Shown here in pieces: positions 5,867-7,718 of a DNA stretch of 7,718 nt; position 1 is the stretch's first letter; each line of letters begins with the position of its first letter. Location: assembly GCA_002482415.1 (NCBI GenBank), contig DLFY01000227.1:18991-26708 (forward strand), in the 5' to 3' direction. Made by a program: the position numbers and the translations under genes. The notes beneath the pieces were generated by a model. The model had not been told where the DNA came from. It saw only the letters and a program-made list of their open reading frames with translations, and searched no databases. Source of the DNA: Phycisphaerales bacterium UBA7708. Its GTDB lineage: Bacteria > Planctomycetota > Phycisphaerae > Sedimentisphaerales > Anaerohalosphaeraceae.

Positions 5867-7718
5867 GTTCATGCTCCTTGTGATAATGGCCATGCACAAC
5901 GCGTTCAAAGGCCTCGGTTCGGGTAAGGAACGGGGCGTTATTGGTCTGTGCATCGGTTAACAATGTCAGCATCGGCTTGCCGCCGGCAAGATGGATGCGT
6001 TCTTCCTGATAGATTTTCATGCTGTCCGGGCCGCATCCGAAATTCATCAAACGAATCGGATATAATCCCGGACGCGACGCCGCATACAGGTGGGCACGCA
6101 GGATATCAATGCTTTCGCACCAGTATTCGGTCTGTTTCAAGTCCTGGCTCAGTGCAGCAAAGCGGTGCCGCAGGAAAATCTGCGGGATAAAATCCAGTCC
6201 CCGCGTCTGCGAAAACATGGCGCCGGCATAGGAACTGGCTTCCGGGTCCAGCACGACATAATCGCGGCCGACGCCGAGGTAGGCGATGCGGTCGCTGGTT
6301 TTTTCGAGGAAGCTGTCGCCGCGGGCGTAAAGGTCTTCGAGAAAGGCTCTTTCCGCGGCATCGGCGGCTTCGATAGCCTCGCTGATCTGACGACGGGAGA
6401 ACCGATAGCCTTTGCTGCGCAGGTCTTTGTCAATATTTTCCACCAGAATGGGGCCGCTGTTGAACTGCAGTACGGGGCTAAGCTGTTTTTGCGGGTCCAT
6501 CGACAAGTCATCGTTCAGGATGAAAGCCTCGGATTCGGTGTAGATGCAGTATTTCAGGGAATGACTGCCCTTCTGGAAATGCTCGATGAAGGTCGGGTTG
6601 AACTGATAGCGAATCCCGGGGTGATTCATCAGCAGCATGGCGTGGCCAGTGACCAGTTTGCGGGCGATGCAGAAGTCGGTCTTGGAATGGTCCACACCCT
6701 GACGGGCAATCGCTGTATTGCTGACCGGGGAGGCAACCGGCACAAATCTGAGCCGGGCCAGCAGCGCCGCCGACCAGATGCCTTTTTCGGCAATGGTTGA
6801 CGTCGCCCGGCGGATACCCACGGTTTTATCCGGGGCGGGTTTGCCGTCGAGGTCGGCCAGCAGAAGACCGTATCGGCGGAAATGCTTGTCGAAAATCGAA
6901 TGAAAGACATCGACATAATTGGTTCGCGGTTTTTCACGGCTTTCCGAATTGCCTTTGGGGCAGAATCCGCCGCTGAGAATCGTTTCGTTATCTATGGAAA
7001 AGACATCCAGAACACAATCCCGCATGTCGCAGCTTCGGTCCACGACGTCTTTGCATTTCTGGTGCGACTTGCAGAATTCCATGGTCACCAGTTCCCATCC
7101 GCGAAACGCCGTCTCACAGGCCATACCGCTCTGAGTCATCTGGTTAATATGGGAAAGCACATCCAGCGCCGCTCCCCAGGCCCCGAATATTTCGCGGTGC
7201 GGATAGGCGTAGATATCCTTGTTGGCCACCTGTGCCAGCGCTGCCAGGAACGCCTTGCCCAGGGCAGGCCCGCCCTGAGCCGAACAGACCGAGCCGGTGT
7301 TCTGGGCGCCGCCGACGAATTTATGATAATAGCTGGCGGCGGTCCCGCGGATGATTGCCGCGGCGATTTCTTCGCGGCTAAAGCCTTCGGAAATCAACCG
7401 GGTTTCATCCATTTCCATAAAGACACCGCAGGTCGAGTCAATAATCGGAACACGTTTGGCCCGCAGGGCATACTCCTGCAGGGTCGTCCGTACATCCAGA
7501 CCAATCAGGTCGGCCATGTTTTCCAGCGTCTGGCCGCAGCCGGCCTGACAACTGAAATTCATCTTGGCATCGCGAACACTGCCGTCTTTGTTGAAGACGG
7601 TATATTTCATATCCTGGCCGCCGATTTCAAAAATCGTATCGACACGCTTGTCGTAGTGACGGACGCCGAGGGCATGGCAGGTAATCTCGTCGGTAATACG
7701 ATCCGCGGGAGTCTTGCC
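5763..7718 (-). CDS. CoA-substrate-specific enzyme activase (BadF/HgdC ATPase) with DUF2229-like region (partial, 5' end off window)
   Basis: The frame is open through the right edge, giving 651 residues without the N-terminus (numbered from 7718). Residues 1 to about 190 are the end of an ASKHA-type activase domain: EIGGQDMK (31-38), SCQAGCGQ (56-63, Cys57), STCGVFME (95-102, Cys97) and GAWGAAL (179-185). Cys57 and Cys97 correspond to the two cysteines that bind the [4Fe-4S] cluster bridging the HgdC dimer. A Cys-rich linker follows (216, 222, 230, 235, 253), then a DUF2229-like region with FCIARKLVTGH (349-359), FGCGPDS (560-566) and TRTEAF (599-604). It would supply ATP-driven low-potential electrons to the HgdB-like partner encoded next. 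The C-terminus is His-rich (eight His in 609-627) and its last 34 or so codons overlap that gene. Further upstream domains, often a second activase domain, lie outside. Confidence 0.88.
   Translation of the reverse strand, partial: GKTPADRITDEITCHALGVRHYDKRVDTIFEIGGQDMKYTVFNKDGSVRDAKMNFSCQAGCGQTLENMADLIGLDVRTTLQEYALRAKRVPIIDSTCGVFMEMDETRLISEGFSREEIAAAIIRGTAASYYHKFVGGAQNTGSVCSAQGGPALGKAFLAALAQVANKDIYAYPHREIFGAWGAALDVLSHINQMTQSGMACETAFRGWELVTMEFCKSHQKCKDVVDRSCDMRDCVLDVFSIDNETILSGGFCPKGNSESREKPRTNYVDVFHSIFDKHFRRYGLLLADLDGKPAPDKTVGIRRATSTIAEKGIWSAALLARLRFVPVASPVSNTAIARQGVDHSKTDFCIARKLVTGHAMLLMNHPGIRYQFNPTFIEHFQKGSHSLKYCIYTESEAFILNDDLSMDPQKQLSPVLQFNSGPILVENIDKDLRSKGYRFSRRQISEAIEAADAAERAFLEDLYARGDSFLEKTSDRIAYLGVGRDYVVLDPEASSYAGAMFSQTRGLDFIPQIFLRHRFAALSQDLKQTEYWCESIDILRAHLYAASRPGLYPIRLMNFGCGPDSMKIYQEERIHLAGGKPMLTLLTDAQTNNAPFLTRTEAFERVVHGHYHKEHEHDRHHKTQPHRRTDVAAALHGNQQPHRGGVPASL
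5874..5879 (-). promoter_or_regulatory. Ribosome binding site fixing the start of the HgdB-like gene
   Basis: AAGGAG lies 7 nt before the ATG at 5866 and only 1 nt before the ATG at 5872. It is inside the coding frame of the upstream activase gene and argues that the HgdB-like protein is made by independent or coupled initiation, not by a frameshift. Confidence 0.75.

Noticed and set aside
5042..5926. Plus-strand open frame of 294 codons
   Set aside because: It is antisense to the HgdB-like gene, whose conserved Cys motifs are clear. It shows no recognisable domain of its own.
5867..5953. Longer HgdB-like protein starting at ATG 5953
   Set aside because: The extra 29 residues lack family similarity and coincide with conserved activase sequence in another frame. 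AAGGAG is correctly placed only for ATG 5866.
6090..6800. Plus-strand open frame of 236 codons
   Set aside because: It is antisense to the DUF2229-like part of the activase gene, with no recognisable motif or convincing ribosome site.

Overview
The window looks like chromosomal DNA from a diderm (Gram-negative type) bacterium with an anaerobic or facultatively anaerobic metabolism. Coding GC is moderate, and every gene I can support lies on the minus strand. The protein repertoire is a fused LplT-type flippase/acyltransferase, an exported protein of a poorly characterised family distantly like OmpH/Skp, and a large CoA-dehydratase activase plus HgdB-like pair. This would suit a Planctomycetota/PVC-type genome, but that is an inference from gene content; no rRNA or other marker is present. 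I see no mobile element, tRNA, rRNA or CRISPR array.

Right half (7718 down to about 4420): two genes encode an ATP-dependent 2-hydroxyacyl-CoA dehydratase-type electron-transfer module. The first enters from the right edge and carries a BadF/HgdC-type activase domain followed by a DUF2229-like region. The second is an HgdB-like iron-sulfur protein. They overlap by 104 bp in different frames, and the second has its own strong ribosome binding site inside the first. A clear intrinsic terminator at 4418-4447 ends this unit.

Middle (4197-4495): an AT-rich gap of about 300 bp. It holds the terminator, two perfect AT-rich inverted repeats (4362-4380, 4395-4406), a weak hairpin, and a sigma-54-like -24/-12 element (4263-4278). 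The inverted repeats sit where enhancer-binding-protein sites would lie relative to that promoter. No gene is visible in it.

Left half (4196 down to 1): a tightly packed five-gene cluster, probably one operon. In order it encodes a 39-residue single-span membrane peptide, an exported distant OmpH-like protein, an alpha/beta hydrolase of the monoacylglycerol lipase/lysophospholipase type with a GTG start, a four-span coiled-coil membrane protein with two C-terminal zinc ribbons, and an MFS lysophospholipid transporter fused to a PlsC-type acyltransferase that runs off the left edge. Junctions are ATGA, TAA-TT-GTG, a 13-nt gap with the ribosome site overlapping the stop, and TAA-TT-ATG, so translational coupling is likely. 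The natural reading is an envelope phospholipid remodelling cluster: a lipase/lysophospholipase, a flippase-acyltransferase that re-acylates lysolipids, and two or three uncharacterised envelope proteins. That combined function is inferred from the families and their order; it is not shown by the sequence.
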